From: Streptomyces sp. 15-116A
GTDB taxonomy: Bacteria > Actinomycetota > Actinomycetes > Streptomycetales > Streptomycetaceae
Direction of reading: 5' to 3'
Assembly: GCF_025290915.1 (NCBI RefSeq)
Contig: NZ_JAOCQE010000016.1
Span: 1-52,990 of the forward strand
DNA length: 52,990 nt
Below the pieces are notes generated by a model. It did not search any database, was not told where the DNA came from, and saw only the letters and a program-made list of their open reading frames with translations. Shown piece after piece: positions 1 to 8,981 of this stretch. Made by a program: the position numbers and the translations under genes. Each line of letters begins with the position of its first letter. Position 1 is the stretch's first letter.

Positions 1-192
1 AGCGGCCAGGTGGGCGGCAGCCCGGGGCCGGGCGGATCCGGCGTGAGCGCCGCGGCCGGCCAGCAAGGCGGCTGGCAGTCAGTGCCGCCGACCACGACCC
101 CGCCGCCGCAAGGCGCACCGCCGTCCCCTGGGGCACAGAACGCCACGCCCAGCGGGACGGCCTCACCGCCGCCGCCTGCGACCGGCCTCTGA
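1..192 (+). CDS. C-terminal end of a proline/glycine-rich conjugation protein (partial)
   Basis: The reading frame is open from the first base and stops with TGA at 190-192, so only the last 63 residues are seen. They are low-complexity Gly/Pro/Ser/Thr/Ala sequence ending PPPPATGL, which looks like a disordered tail. The gene lies 81 bp upstream of an SCO6880-type membrane protein in the same direction. In actinomycete conjugative elements that position is often held by a large TrbL/VirB6-like multispanning membrane protein with this kind of tail. That identity is an inference from position and composition; no membrane segment or catalytic motif falls inside the window. Confidence 0.6.
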   Translation, partial: SGQVGGSPGPGGSGVSAAAGQQGGWQSVPPTTTPPPQGAPPSPGAQNATPSGTASPPPPATGL

Positions 193-273
193 TCCCCTGT
201 CCGTCTACCGGGGGCGGGACGTGTACTGCACCCCCGCCCCCGGGTTTCCGCCCGCGCCTTCAGGACCCGCCCC

Positions 274-1746
274 TTGACTGATCTCTCCGTCGCTCCGGTC
301 ACGGTGAAGTTTCCGCACCGGTCCCGCCGCGGCATCCTCCTCGGCCTCTCTCTGCCGCAACTCGTCCTTGTTTCCTGCACGCTGGCGCTGCTGCTGATGA
401 CAGTGGTCTCCACCGGGCTGGTCGGCGCCGTCGCCCTGGCCCCGCTGTGGGCGGCTTCCGGTGCGCTCGTGGTGATCCGTCGGCACGGACGCTCCCTGAT
501 CGACTGGGCGCCGATCGTCGCCCGCTACGCACAGCGCCGACGCACCGGCCAGACGCTCTGGCTCGCCCGGCCCGTCACCCGGCCCCGGCAGGACGGCATC
601 CTCCACCTGCCCGGCACGGCCGCCTCCCTCAAGGTGGTCACCCCCGGCGACTCCGCCAACGGCGCCGCGGCCGTGCACGACCCACACCGGCAGACCCTGA
701 CCGCCATCGCCCGGGTCAGCAGCCGCGCCTTCGCCCTCCTCGACCCCGCCACCCAGAACCAAAACGTGGGCAGCTGGGGACGCGCGCTCGCGGGCATCGC
801 CCGCACCGGGCACATCGCCACCGTGCAGGTGCTGGAACGCACCGTCCCCGACAGCGGCGACACCCTCACCCGCCACTGGGCCCAGAACGGGCAGCCCCAG
901 ACACCGGTCGCCGGACAGATCTACTCCGAACTGGTCGCCTCGGCCGGCCCCGCCGCCGCACCCCACGAGACCTACCTCGCCATCTCCCTCGACCTCAAAG
1001 CCGCCCGGCGGCTGATCTCGCAGGCCGGCGGCGGGCTGCCCGGGGCGTTCACCGTCATGGAGCAGACCACCGCCTCCATCGCCCAGGCGGCCCGCAACGC
1101 CGGACTGATGGTCACCGGGTGGCTGACCGCGCGGGAGATCGCCGCCGTCATCCGCACCGCCTACGACCCGGGGGCCCTCGCCGCACTCCAGCAGTGGTCC
1201 GACACCGGCCGCGCCGAGGCCGATCCCGCAGCCGCAGGTCCCGTCGTCCAGGTCGAGGAGTACGACCGCCTCGCTACCGACAGCGCACGGCACGCCACGT
1301 ATTGGGTGGAGAACTGGCCCCGCACCGAGACGAACGCCGGTTTCATGCACGGCCTCATGTTCACGGCCGGCGTGCGACGCAGCCTCTCCCTCATCTACGT
1401 ACCGCAGGGGCTCGAGTCCGCACTGCGGGACGTCCAGCGCAAGAAGGCCGCGATCATCGCCGACGCCAACGAGCGCGCCCGCCGCGGACAGGTCGATTCC
1501 GAAGAGGACTCCGTCGAGTACGCCGACGTCAAAACCCGCGAACGCCAGCTCATCGCCGGACACGCGGACGTCGCCCTGACCGGCCTCGTCACCGTCACCG
1601 CCGAGACCGACGCCCTCCTGGACGCCGCCTGCGCACAGATCGAGACCCACGCCGTCACCTCGGGCGTCGACCTGCGACGGCTGAACTACCAGCAGCCCGA
1701 CGCGTTCGCCGTTGCCGCACTCCCCCTGGCCCGCACCACCCTGTAG
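274..1746 (+). CDS. SCO6880-type conjugal transfer membrane protein
   Basis: 490 residues from a TTG start; an AGGA element at 262-265 supports it. After a basic N-terminus (residues 1-20) there are two adjacent hydrophobic segments, about residues 22-40 and 45-62, followed by a long soluble domain. This matches the family named after S. coelicolor SCO6880, which accompanies VirB4- and VirD4-like ATPases in actinobacterial type IV secretion clusters and is presumed to sit at the membrane part of the transfer channel. No nucleotide-binding motif is visible. It is followed 55 bp later by a small gene and then by the VirB4-like ATPase, which supports a transfer role. The precise molecular function is not established. 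Confidence 0.75.
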   Translation: MTDLSVAPVTVKFPHRSRRGILLGLSLPQLVLVSCTLALLLMTVVSTGLVGAVALAPLWAASGALVVIRRHGRSLIDWAPIVARYAQRRRTGQTLWLARPVTRPRQDGILHLPGTAASLKVVTPGDSANGAAAVHDPHRQTLTAIARVSSRAFALLDPATQNQNVGSWGRALAGIARTGHIATVQVLERTVPDSGDTLTRHWAQNGQPQTPVAGQIYSELVASAGPAAAPHETYLAISLDLKAARRLISQAGGGLPGAFTVMEQTTASIAQAARNAGLMVTGWLTAREIAAVIRTAYDPGALAALQQWSDTGRAEADPAAAGPVVQVEEYDRLATDSARHATYWVENWPRTETNAGFMHGLMFTAGVRRSLSLIYVPQGLESALRDVQRKKAAIIADANERARRGQVDSEEDSVEYADVKTRERQLIAGHADVALTGLVTVTAETDALLDAACAQIETHAVTSGVDLRRLNYQQPDAFAVAALPLARTTL

Positions 1747-1801
1747 CTGTCAGTTCGCCCCCACACCCCGCTCCCGCCTCTTTGGCGGCAAGGACCTCCC
1801 A

Positions 1802-2254
1802 TTGATCCCTCCCTGTCCCAGCGCGCCCGACGCGCACCCCTACCTTCGGGCCGCCACCGCAGGCGTCCGCCACCACGCTCGGGCCCTCAACCGTGCCGCG
1901 CCCCCGGATCGCGGGCACCTCGACACCCTGCACGCCCACCTCACCGAACTACACCGGTTCATCGACCAGTTGGCCGAGGCAGCAGCGCCCCCGCATCCTG
2001 CAGCAGGCCGCCACCTCGCCACCGCTCACACCCGCCTGTGGCAGGCCACTACCGAGCTCCACTCCGCCTTCCACCTGCTGCCCGGCAACACAGCGCAAGC
2101 AGATACCGAGACGAGCGCGTGCCATCCGGAAAGGCTGCCCGAAGGGCCGCCCGTGCTGACCATCTGCCAACGCCACCTCGCCACCGGGCACAGCATCCGG
2201 CGTAAGACCACCCCCACCGACCTCCGCCCGCACACCACGGCCTGCGTGCGATGA
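1802..2254 (+). CDS. Small conserved-looking protein between the two transfer genes
   Basis: About 150 residues, starting at TTG 1802 with AGGA at 1791-1794 (spacing 7). The middle part (residues 15-95) is predicted helical and rich in Ala, His, Arg and Leu. The C-terminus has a compact Cys/His-containing segment (CHPERLPEGP, then LTICQRHLATGH) that could bind a metal, although the Cys/His spacing is not a standard zinc finger. It lies in line between the SCO6880-type protein and the VirB4-like ATPase, so it is probably co-transcribed and used in transfer. I do not recognise the family with confidence. Confidence 0.6.
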   Translation: MIPPCPSAPDAHPYLRAATAGVRHHARALNRAAPPDRGHLDTLHAHLTELHRFIDQLAEAAAPPHPAAGRHLATAHTRLWQATTELHSAFHLLPGNTAQADTETSACHPERLPEGPPVLTICQRHLATGHSIRRKTTPTDLRPHTTACVR

Positions 2255-2282
2255 GCACCACCCGCAGAATCGAGGGCCTCCG

Positions 2283-3797
2283 ATGAGCCACCGGCCCGCT
2301 CGCCGCGCCCGCCGCGCCTCCGCCAGCCCGCTTTTCACCCCCCACGGCACCGACCGGGCCAGCCGCAAGGCAGCCCGCCGCAAGCTCGCCGAAGCCACCG
2401 CCAAGGCCCGCGCCGAAGCCACCGCCCACCAGGCCGAGAGCACACCAGCCGAGCACGAGATGCCCGCTCCGCTCTACCCCCCGAGCGGACGGCCCGGGCC
2501 CGCCTCCGCGCGCAACAACCGGCTGAAGCTGCCCGCCCACCGCATGACCACCGCCGTGGCCGCCGGCGCCTACCCCTTCCTCGCCGAAGGCGGGCTCGGC
2601 GCCGAGGGGATCTACATCGGCCGCGACGTCCACGCGGAAGCGTCGTTCGTCTTCGACCCGTTCGCGCTGTACGGCAAGGTCGAGGGATTCACCAACCCCA
2701 ACCTCCTGCTCGCCGGAGTGATCGGCCAGGGCAAGAGCGCGCTCGCCAAGTCCTTCGCGCTGCGCTCGGTGGCCTTCGGCTACCGCGTCTACGTCCCGTG
2801 CGATCCGAAAGGCGAGTGGACGCCGGTGGCGAACGCGCTCGGCGGCCGGTCCGTCGCGCTCGGCCCAGGACTGCCCGGACGCCTGAACCCGCTGGATGCG
2901 GCCCCGCGGCCGGACAGTGTGACGGAGGCCGACTGGGTCGGCGAGATCCGCAAACGGCGCCTGCTCCTGCTCGGCTCCCTCGCCCGGACCGTCCTGGGCC
3001 GGGACCTGATGCCCATGGAGCACACCGCCCTCGACGTCGCCCTCGACGCCGTCGTCACCCGCGCCGCCGCCACCGGCCGCACCCCGCTCCTCGGCGACGT
3101 CGCCGCCACCCTCAACACCCCCAGTGCGCTCGACGAAGCCGCCGGCATGATGTCGGGCCAGCTCGGCGACGCCGCCCGCGACCTGGCCCACGCGATGCGC
3201 CGCCTCGTCCACGGTGACCTGGCCGGCATGTTCGACGCCCCATCCACCGTCGCCTTCGACCCGCACGCGCCGATGCTCACCATCGACCTGTCCCGGCTCG
3301 GCGGATCCGGCGACGACACCGCCCTCGTCCTGGCCATGACCTGCGCAAGTGCCTGGATGGAGTCCGCCCTCTCCGATCCGAACGGGGGCCGGCGCTGGAT
3401 CGTGTACGACGAGGCGTGGCGACTGATGCGGCACGTCGGCCTGCTGCAGCGGATGCAGGCCCAGTGGAAGCTCAGCCGCGGCCTCGGCATCGCCAACCTC
3501 ATGGTGATCCACCGGCTGTCCGACCTGCTCACCGCCGGCGACGCCGGATCACAAGGCCGCGCCCTCGCCGAGGGCCTCCTCGCCGACTGCAGCACCCGGA
3601 TCATCTACCGCCAGGAGACCGACCAGCTCCACGCCGCCGCCGCCCTGCTGGGCCTGACCTCCGTGGAAATGGACGCCATCGCGCACCTGAACCGGGGCCG
3701 TGGTCTGTGGAAAGTCGCTGGCAGATCCTTCATCGTCCAGCACCTGCTGCATCCCCACGAGCTGGCGCTCTTCGACACCGACGCCCGAATGCATTGA
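2283..3797 (+). CDS. VirB4/TraC-like conjugation ATPase
   Basis: 504 residues starting at ATG 2283. A Walker A loop (GVIGQGKSA, residues 145-153) and a Walker B segment (IVYDEAW, 373-379) mark a RecA-fold P-loop ATPase of the VirB4/TraC type, expected at the cytoplasmic face of a type IV secretion channel. The N-terminal 80 residues are basic and disordered, and the protein is shorter than Gram-negative VirB4 because the N-terminal VirB4 domain is largely absent, as is usual in actinobacterial elements. The stop TGA (3795-3797) is followed in the same frame by open coding sequence with no ordinary start codon, see the next gene. Confidence 0.85.
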   Translation: MSHRPARRARRASASPLFTPHGTDRASRKAARRKLAEATAKARAEATAHQAESTPAEHEMPAPLYPPSGRPGPASARNNRLKLPAHRMTTAVAAGAYPFLAEGGLGAEGIYIGRDVHAEASFVFDPFALYGKVEGFTNPNLLLAGVIGQGKSALAKSFALRSVAFGYRVYVPCDPKGEWTPVANALGGRSVALGPGLPGRLNPLDAAPRPDSVTEADWVGEIRKRRLLLLGSLARTVLGRDLMPMEHTALDVALDAVVTRAAATGRTPLLGDVAATLNTPSALDEAAGMMSGQLGDAARDLAHAMRRLVHGDLAGMFDAPSTVAFDPHAPMLTIDLSRLGGSGDDTALVLAMTCASAWMESALSDPNGGRRWIVYDEAWRLMRHVGLLQRMQAQWKLSRGLGIANLMVIHRLSDLLTAGDAGSQGRALAEGLLADCSTRIIYRQETDQLHAAAALLGLTSVEMDAIAHLNRGRGLWKVAGRSFIVQHLLHPHELALFDTDARMH

Positions 3798-3848
3798 AAA
3801 TGCGTCAAGTTCACGAATCCCGACAACACCCCATCGAAGGACTTTCGT

Positions 3849-4391
3849 ATCTCCCCGCATGACCCGGACTTCGACCTGTACGACAACGTCGGCCGCGACG
3901 CCGACCAGATCCATTCCGCCCAGTACAACCTCGCCACCCGCGGCGACCTGAAGCGGTGGGCGCGACGTGACGCGCAGCCCTTCCTCGACGCGCATCCGCT
4001 GCCGGACCAGCCCTGGCCCGCACCTGATCTCACCCCCTACCTGGACGCCCTCGCCGCGGCTCAGACTCCGGTGGAGATCGAAGCAGTCACCGACCACGTC
4101 CTGGACGCCGCCGAACCTGCACTGCGTGCCGTGAGCGACTACCTCGTCGCCGCCGCCCGGTGGCGGCGGGAGAACCGCGGTGCGGCCAAGGGATCTCCCT
4201 CAAACCTGCTGATGACGGCGGCCAGCCGGGCGCTGTCGGTCCTGGCCCTCGCTGACGAGGCCGGCCTGAGCCGGCTGCGCGCCGCCTACGACCCGGCTCC
4301 CACCCCCGCGACACCGACCGGCGGCCAGGCTGGGGCCAGCGCAGGTGTCCCGCCCGCTCCTCCGTCCCCCGGCTCCGCACCCCGTCGATAG
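3849..4391 (+). CDS. Unknown protein; coding frame without an ordinary start codon
   Basis: The frame directly after the VirB4 stop stays open from 3798 to the TGA at 4389-4391. It encodes plausible protein (for example DPDFDLYDNVGRDADQIH, then an Ala-rich helical region). The only ATG/GTG/TTG in frame is GTG 4071, which would discard about 90 convincing residues. A GAAGGA element at 3836-3841 lies 7 bases before ATC 3849, so I call the start there, tentatively. Alternatives are the GTG at 4071, read-through of the VirB4 TGA, or a frameshift from a short frame beginning ATG 3800. The C-terminus is Pro/Gly/Ala-rich. The function is unknown; position suggests a transfer accessory protein. Confidence 0.55.
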   Translation: MSPHDPDFDLYDNVGRDADQIHSAQYNLATRGDLKRWARRDAQPFLDAHPLPDQPWPAPDLTPYLDALAAAQTPVEIEAVTDHVLDAAEPALRAVSDYLVAAARWRRENRGAAKGSPSNLLMTAASRALSVLALADEAGLSRLRAAYDPAPTPATPTGGQAGASAGVPPAPPSPGSAPRR

Positions 4392-4496
4392 CTCTCTTTC
4401 GGCGATTCCAGTCCCGCCGCTTCTCGCAAACGCGATCCCGAGGGACCACCCCTGTTGATCGACACGGCATCGCCACCGCCTGCACACGGAGTCCTC

Positions 4497-4745
4497 TTGA
4501 AAAGTCCCCCTCACGTGAACGCCACCGAATGGGCCGAATACCAACAGCGCCGAGCTCAAGTCGACGACCTCATGGCAGAGGTCGCCGACGAGGAAGCCCA
4601 GATGGAACGCGACCTGATCGCCGCCCACGACGAGTACGAACTCGGCTTCAGTCAGGAGTCGCAGCCGGGCGTCACCCCGGCTGGACGGACGCCTCCACCG
4701 CACCGATCGCCCGCCTCCTCGCGCGGGAGGAACCGTGGCCGTTGA
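4497..4745 (+). CDS. Small acidic helical protein
   Basis: 82 residues starting at TTG 4497 with GGAG at 4488-4491 (spacing 5). The first 55 residues are predicted to be one long charged helix (EWAEYQQRRAQVDDLMAEVA, then many Glu/Asp), followed by a Ser/Pro/Arg tail. The end overlaps the next gene by 11 bp, consistent with an operon. No recognised domain; a role as a small partner or adaptor protein would fit but is a guess. Confidence 0.55.
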   Translation: MKSPPHVNATEWAEYQQRRAQVDDLMAEVADEEAQMERDLIAAHDEYELGFSQESQPGVTPAGRTPPPHRSPASSRGRNRGR

Positions 4746-5661
4746 CGAAGCGAGCACCCCAGACTCCCGCCGCGTTGCCTTGCTCGCACCGCTTCCCGAC
4801 CACCGCAACGTGGATACCCCGTGGTGGCAGGAGCTGTGGCGTCGCCACGTGCACATCACCACGCCGCTGCGGGCGCGCGGCCTTCAGTGCGACATCGAGT
4901 TCGGCCTCAGCGCCTACATCGTGCGCGTCTCGCTCCCCGACGACAGTTACCTGATCATCGGTCCGCCGCAGGAGCCGTCCTCCGAGCGCCCGCCGGGATA
5001 CCCGGAGGGCTGGATCGCGACGCGTGAGCACCCCGACGATCCGTCGCTGTTCGAGGTCCTCTACGACTCGTCCCCCTCCGAGGACCGCGGTGCTCCGCAG
5101 CGGCCCGAAGCCCGCAACGGCGGCAGCGCCCAGCCCCTGATCGAGGCGATCGACCAGCGCCTGGCCCAGCTCGGGCTGCTGCCGCACCCTGTCTTGCCCG
5201 GCGAAAGCCCACACGTGCACTCATCCCAGCCGACGCCCCCGCCCCGGGCCCAGGGCGTCCCCGGCACACCGGACCGTGCTCCCGTCTACGTCTACGGCGA
5301 CGCGCTACGCGCTCTGACCGACGGGCTGAACGGAGCCGAGTCGCATGCGGATGCCGCTGCCCTGCTGCATCAGATCCTGGAGCCCACCGACGGCCTGCTG
5401 GCGCAACTCGGCGAGTTCTTCGAAGCAGCCGGGGAGAAGGCCAAGGAAGCGGAGGAGGACGACGGCTTCGACCTGTCATACGACCTCGCCGACGCCGCCG
5501 CCGAGATCCGCAACCTCGGAGAGGTCCTGCACGTGGCCGAGGACAGGATGCGTGCCCTCACCCCGCTCGCGTCGGCACCGCGACTGCCCTCCAGCCCTGC
5601 CCGTGCACCGTCCCTTCCCCCGGGAGTGCTCCCGCCGGCACGGCCGCGGCCCACGCGCTGA
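4735..5661 (+). CDS. Unknown two-domain protein with repeated helical domain (domain B)
   Basis: 308 residues starting at GTG 4735, just after a strong GGGAGGA at 4725-4731. The N-terminal 115 residues form a mixed alpha/beta region (YIVRVSLPDDSYLIIG), followed by a Pro-rich linker. Residues about 185-280 are a helical domain with the pattern EPTDGLLAQLGEFFE. The same pattern recurs in the proteins at 14723-15427 and 16626-17009. This gene therefore belongs to a small paralogous family confined to this element. No catalytic motif is evident, and it ends in a Pro/Arg-rich tail. Confidence 0.65.
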   Translation: MAVDEASTPDSRRVALLAPLPDHRNVDTPWWQELWRRHVHITTPLRARGLQCDIEFGLSAYIVRVSLPDDSYLIIGPPQEPSSERPPGYPEGWIATREHPDDPSLFEVLYDSSPSEDRGAPQRPEARNGGSAQPLIEAIDQRLAQLGLLPHPVLPGESPHVHSSQPTPPPRAQGVPGTPDRAPVYVYGDALRALTDGLNGAESHADAAALLHQILEPTDGLLAQLGEFFEAAGEKAKEAEEDDGFDLSYDLADAAAEIRNLGEVLHVAEDRMRALTPLASAPRLPSSPARAPSLPPGVLPPARPRPTR

Positions 5662-5692
5662 CCCCCGGACCATCGCTTCCCTCCAGGAACAC

Positions 5693-6451
5693 ATGACCTC
5701 ACCCCGCACCGACCTGGCCGCCTTCGCCGCCGGCCTTGCCGCGCGCCTGCCCGGCACCTGGACCAGCCAGTACCAGCGCCACGCGCAGTACGCCGACCAG
5801 TTCCCCCGCACCCAGCAGCTCTGGGACACCGGCCACGTCGACTATGTCGTCAGCCAGTACGTCCTCACCCACGACGCCGTGCTCCACGGGCCGGCCGACC
5901 AGCGGCTGTACGTGGCCGACCGCCCGCGCTACCCGCACCAGTTCGTCGTCGCGCCGCTCGCCCCCGCCAGCACGCACATAAAGCCCCACCACTTCGCGGA
6001 AGTCGAAGAACCCAACGGCATCGCCGTACCCAAGGACCCCGCGCGGGCGGCAGCACGCATCGCCCGGCGACTGCTGCCCCGCTACGAACAGGCCCTGCAC
6101 GCCGTCCTCGACAACGCGGCGCACCAGCCCGAGCCCCCACACCGGCCCGCCCCACCGCAGGTCGACCAGGTCCTCACCCTGACCCTGTACAGCGACGGAG
6201 CCCTCGGCGCACCGTACGCGAGCGTGCCGGTGGATGCCCGCATGACGCTGTACACCCACGGCTTCCAGTACCACCCGCACCAAGCAGCGTTCCTCCTGCC
6301 CGCCCCCTACGCCCTTCGCATCCACGGCGTGGTCCAGCAGCTCACGGCCCAGGGCATCGGCGTGAACCTGCGCCACTCGGCGCCCACCACCAGCGCCCCT
6401 CTTCCGCCGGCGTCAGCGAAGGCCGCATCCCCGATCCGCCGTACGCGCTGA
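5693..6451 (+). CDS. Unknown paralogous protein (domain C then domain A)
   Basis: 252 residues starting at ATG 5693 with AGGA at 5684-5687. The N-terminal half begins FAAGLAARLPGTWTSQY and contains VEEPNGIAVPKDPARAAARI (domain C). The C-terminal part has HGFQYHPHQAAFLLP and ends near LTAQGIGVNLRH (domain A). The protein at 15453-16205 has the same order and is clearly a paralogue (LPDTWTS, PEPNGVAL, HGFIRDP, LDALGIGIALQH). The protein at 8974-10080 carries the same two blocks in reverse order. Function unknown. Confidence 0.65.
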   Translation: MTSPRTDLAAFAAGLAARLPGTWTSQYQRHAQYADQFPRTQQLWDTGHVDYVVSQYVLTHDAVLHGPADQRLYVADRPRYPHQFVVAPLAPASTHIKPHHFAEVEEPNGIAVPKDPARAAARIARRLLPRYEQALHAVLDNAAHQPEPPHRPAPPQVDQVLTLTLYSDGALGAPYASVPVDARMTLYTHGFQYHPHQAAFLLPAPYALRIHGVVQQLTAQGIGVNLRHSAPTTSAPLPPASAKAASPIRRTR

Positions 6452-6484
6452 CCCGCCCGCCGCCCTCAAATCCTTGGAGTCTCC

Positions 6485-7537
6485 ATCCGCATCGCCCGCC
6501 GCACCCTGCCGCTGTTCGCCGGCGTCGCCTGTCTCGCCCTGGCCCTCACCGGCTGTGCCGACGACGGCACCACTGTCGCCAAGCCGTCACCCAGCGCCAG
6601 CAGCGCGCCGACGCCGGCGCCTGCCCTCAGCGCCGCCCAGGCCCGCGACGTCATCACCCACTACTCGAAGATCAACAACGAGGCCAACTCCGACCGCGAC
6701 CGGCGCCTGCTCGACACGGTCGAGGACGGCCCGCTGTACGCCATGTCCGTCTCGGACTACACCGAGACCGAGGGACTCCCCGCGGCCGACCGCACGCCAT
6801 ACAAGCCGTGGTCCTACAACACCGCCAGCGCCAAGCTGTACATCCCGCGCCTGGGAGCCGGACAGGACCGCTGGTTCGCCGCCGCGCTCTCGGACGACAA
6901 GGGCAAGGCCCCTACGCGGCTGGCGGTGTTCGCGGAACGCCCCCAGCACAAGCGCTGGGAGATGGCCTCCGTCGTCGATCTCGACAGCCCGGACCTGCCG
7001 GACATCGCACTCGACCACGACGGGTACGCCACGGCCGTTGCCGCCGACGGCAACAAGCACCTTGCCGCCGACGCGAACCTGCTGCGCACCGCGGTGCTCG
7101 ACAATTTCGCCACCGGCGGCACGCGCACCGGGACGAAGGTCTTCACGCCGACCACGGCGAGTAAGCGGCAGATCGAGGTCCACGACAAGACCGGCACCCG
7201 CTACGGGGACCAGGGCACCACCGTCTTCGCCGGCACCGACAACCGCTACCAGGACGCCTACGCCCTCAAGACCGCCGACGGCGGCGCGCTGATCCTCTTC
7301 TCCCACATGCACACCCAGACCGACGCCGTCGCGCACTCGGGCCTGCAGATCAACCCCGGCAAGGAGGACCGGGCCTGGCTCCACGACGTGCCCCGCACCT
7401 CCATCACGTACACGTTCGTGTGCAACGACGCCGCCACGGTCCCCGCGAAGGCCGCCCCGTCCCGCCTGATCGGCTACACCTGCGCCCGCACCGACGCCTC
7501 CGGCCCCCCGGTCCCGTCCTGGTCGCAGGGCGCGTAG
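6485..7537 (+). CDS. Secreted lipoprotein of the conjugation module, near-cognate start
   Basis: The frame has strong coding character and begins with a clear lipoprotein signal: a basic run (IRIARR), a hydrophobic core (LPLFAGVACLALAL) and the lipobox LTGC, followed by a Ser/Pro/Ala linker. The mature part is about 300 residues and predicted mostly beta. The first in-frame ATG is 6743, after the signal peptide, so it cannot be the true start. GGAG at 6476-6479 faces ATC 6485 with 5-base spacing, and I place the start there. A TTG at 6474 belongs to another frame with poor composition. A surface lipoprotein here may help mating contact or shield the envelope (inference). Confidence 0.6.
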   Translation: MRIARRTLPLFAGVACLALALTGCADDGTTVAKPSPSASSAPTPAPALSAAQARDVITHYSKINNEANSDRDRRLLDTVEDGPLYAMSVSDYTETEGLPAADRTPYKPWSYNTASAKLYIPRLGAGQDRWFAAALSDDKGKAPTRLAVFAERPQHKRWEMASVVDLDSPDLPDIALDHDGYATAVAADGNKHLAADANLLRTAVLDNFATGGTRTGTKVFTPTTASKRQIEVHDKTGTRYGDQGTTVFAGTDNRYQDAYALKTADGGALILFSHMHTQTDAVAHSGLQINPGKEDRAWLHDVPRTSITYTFVCNDAATVPAKAAPSRLIGYTCARTDASGPPVPSWSQGA

Positions 7538-7579
7538 AGGCACCCACCCGCCATCTGATGGCCGCCGAACCCTTCCCCC

Positions 7580-8179
7580 TTGCTCGCCGCGGAGAACTCC
7601 CTGTCCACTCGCTCCTTCATCGCCCGCCCCACCGCCGGCACGGGGTACACCGGCATTCACGTCCAGCTCGACGGCGTGCCCAGCCACCACCTCCCCCTGC
7701 TCCTGGCCGCCTACCAGTACAGGTTCGGACGCGACATTGAGGCCATGTGCCGGCACCTCATCGACGACGTCGCCGTCGGCTGGGAGGAACTCGGCACCGA
7801 TCTCCTCGACGATGCCCCGCCCGCACTCGTGGCCGCGCTGACCGGCGGCGAGCGCTGGCCCAGCCGATCCCTCGATCACCTGGTCACCCCGGACGGCTCT
7901 CCGCCGGTACGCATGTCGGTCACCGACGAGACCGCCGATGCGCAGGACATGGAGTGGGGGTACGTCCTGCACAAGGAGGGCGTCGAGGTAATCAGCCTCC
8001 TGCACGAGGACACCGGTCCGATCGTGAGCTGGTCCATCGATCCACGTACCGCCTTCAACGATCACCCGACCGCCTGGTCCTGCCTCGGCCCCGCACCATC
8101 GCGCGGCAGGCAGCTCAACAGCGCTCCTGGCGCAGCCCCGACGAAGGCGGGCACCCCACGCGTCTCCGCCCGCCGCTAG
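7580..8179 (+). CDS. Unknown protein
   Basis: Up to 199 residues. TTG 7580 opens the frame, but the best ribosome-binding site (GGAG 7591-7594) lies inside it and faces CTG 7601 at 6-base spacing. The protein may therefore begin LSTRSFIARPTAGTGYTG with CTG as initiator. The fold looks alpha/beta, with a Trp-rich acidic middle (VGWEELGTDLL) and a repeated hydrophobic pattern (GVEVISLLHEDTGPIVSW). No catalytic motif or membrane segment is seen. It sits between the lipoprotein and a glycosyltransferase-like gene in the same direction. Confidence 0.55.
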   Translation: MLAAENSLSTRSFIARPTAGTGYTGIHVQLDGVPSHHLPLLLAAYQYRFGRDIEAMCRHLIDDVAVGWEELGTDLLDDAPPALVAALTGGERWPSRSLDHLVTPDGSPPVRMSVTDETADAQDMEWGYVLHKEGVEVISLLHEDTGPIVSWSIDPRTAFNDHPTAWSCLGPAPSRGRQLNSAPGAAPTKAGTPRVSARR

Positions 8180-8237
8180 TTCCCCTAGTTCCCCTTCGTC
8201 CTTCCCGGAGCCTTCCCTGCCCCTGCACACCACTCCC

Positions 8238-8981
8238 TTGATCACCGTCGTCATCGCCAGCCGCCTGCGCGAAGACCGGCTGGCTTACCTGACCGCCATG
8301 CACGCGAGTTTGACCCGGCAGACGGTGCCGTGGGAGGCCGTGATTGCGCTCGATGGTGCTTCGCCCGACCGCCTGCCGGCCCCGCTCGCGCAGGACTCCC
8401 GCGTTCGCACGCTGGCGCTTCCCCGGCCGGTCGGCGCCGCCTGCGCCAGGAACCTGGCCCTCGGTCACGTACGCACCCCGTACACCAACTGGGCGGATGA
8501 CGATGACGAGTTCACCGACGACGCGATGGCCCTACGGCTGAACACCCTGGAATCGACGGGGGTCGGCTGGTGCGCGGGCTGGAGCGAGGACCAGCACCCC
8601 GACGGCTCGACCACCCTATGGCGCTGCCCCACGCCGCCCGGCCGGCACGAGGCCGGCGACGTGTGGACGTACTGGAAGTCCCCGGCGGACACCATCCCCA
8701 TCGGACCGACCACGATCCTCGCCCGCACCGACCTCGTGCGCGCCGCGCCGATGGGCGGCCTCGTCCAGGGCGAGGACTACTGCGCAGCCCTCGGCGTCAC
8801 CGCGCTCGCCCCCGGGATCCTGCTGCCGGTCCCCGTGTACCGGTACCGCAAGTGGAACGGGCAGATGACAGCCCAGGTCGGATACGACCAGCTGGAGGCG
8901 GCGGCCCGCGAGCACGCTTGGGCGTACGGCCGCAGCCTGCGCTCCGTCCTGCGCGGTGGCGAGGACCTGGTCCATGGCTGA
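8238..8981 (+). CDS. Family 2-like glycosyltransferase
   Basis: 247 residues from TTG 8238; an in-frame CTG at 8217 placed 6 bases after GGAG (8207-8210) is a good alternative start and adds seven residues. The N-terminus ITVVIASRLREDRLAYL, the run DDDDEFTDDAM (DXD-like, nucleotide-sugar/metal binding) and the later GEDYC are typical of GT-A fold family 2 glycosyltransferases. The substrate cannot be told. Within a conjugation cluster it might modify a surface component or the neighbouring lipoprotein (inference). The end overlaps the next gene by 8 bp. Confidence 0.75.
   Translation: MITVVIASRLREDRLAYLTAMHASLTRQTVPWEAVIALDGASPDRLPAPLAQDSRVRTLALPRPVGAACARNLALGHVRTPYTNWADDDDEFTDDAMALRLNTLESTGVGWCAGWSEDQHPDGSTTLWRCPTPPGRHEAGDVWTYWKSPADTIPIGPTTILARTDLVRAAPMGGLVQGEDYCAALGVTALAPGILLPVPVYRYRKWNGQMTAQVGYDQLEAAAREHAWAYGRSLRSVLRGGEDLVHG

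Noticed and set aside
205..1650. Long minus-strand frame (about 480 codons) opposite the SCO6880-type gene
   Set aside because: It mirrors the high-G+C third positions of the plus-strand gene, and its product is low-complexity Gly/Asp/Val. The same holds for the long minus frames at 2049-3512, 6587-8254, 8797-10302, 13856-15775 and 19509-21485.
6474..7292. Frame from TTG 6474 across the lipoprotein gene
   Set aside because: Its product is Ser/Thr/Pro/Arg-rich without a domain, while the neighbouring frame has a complete lipoprotein signal.
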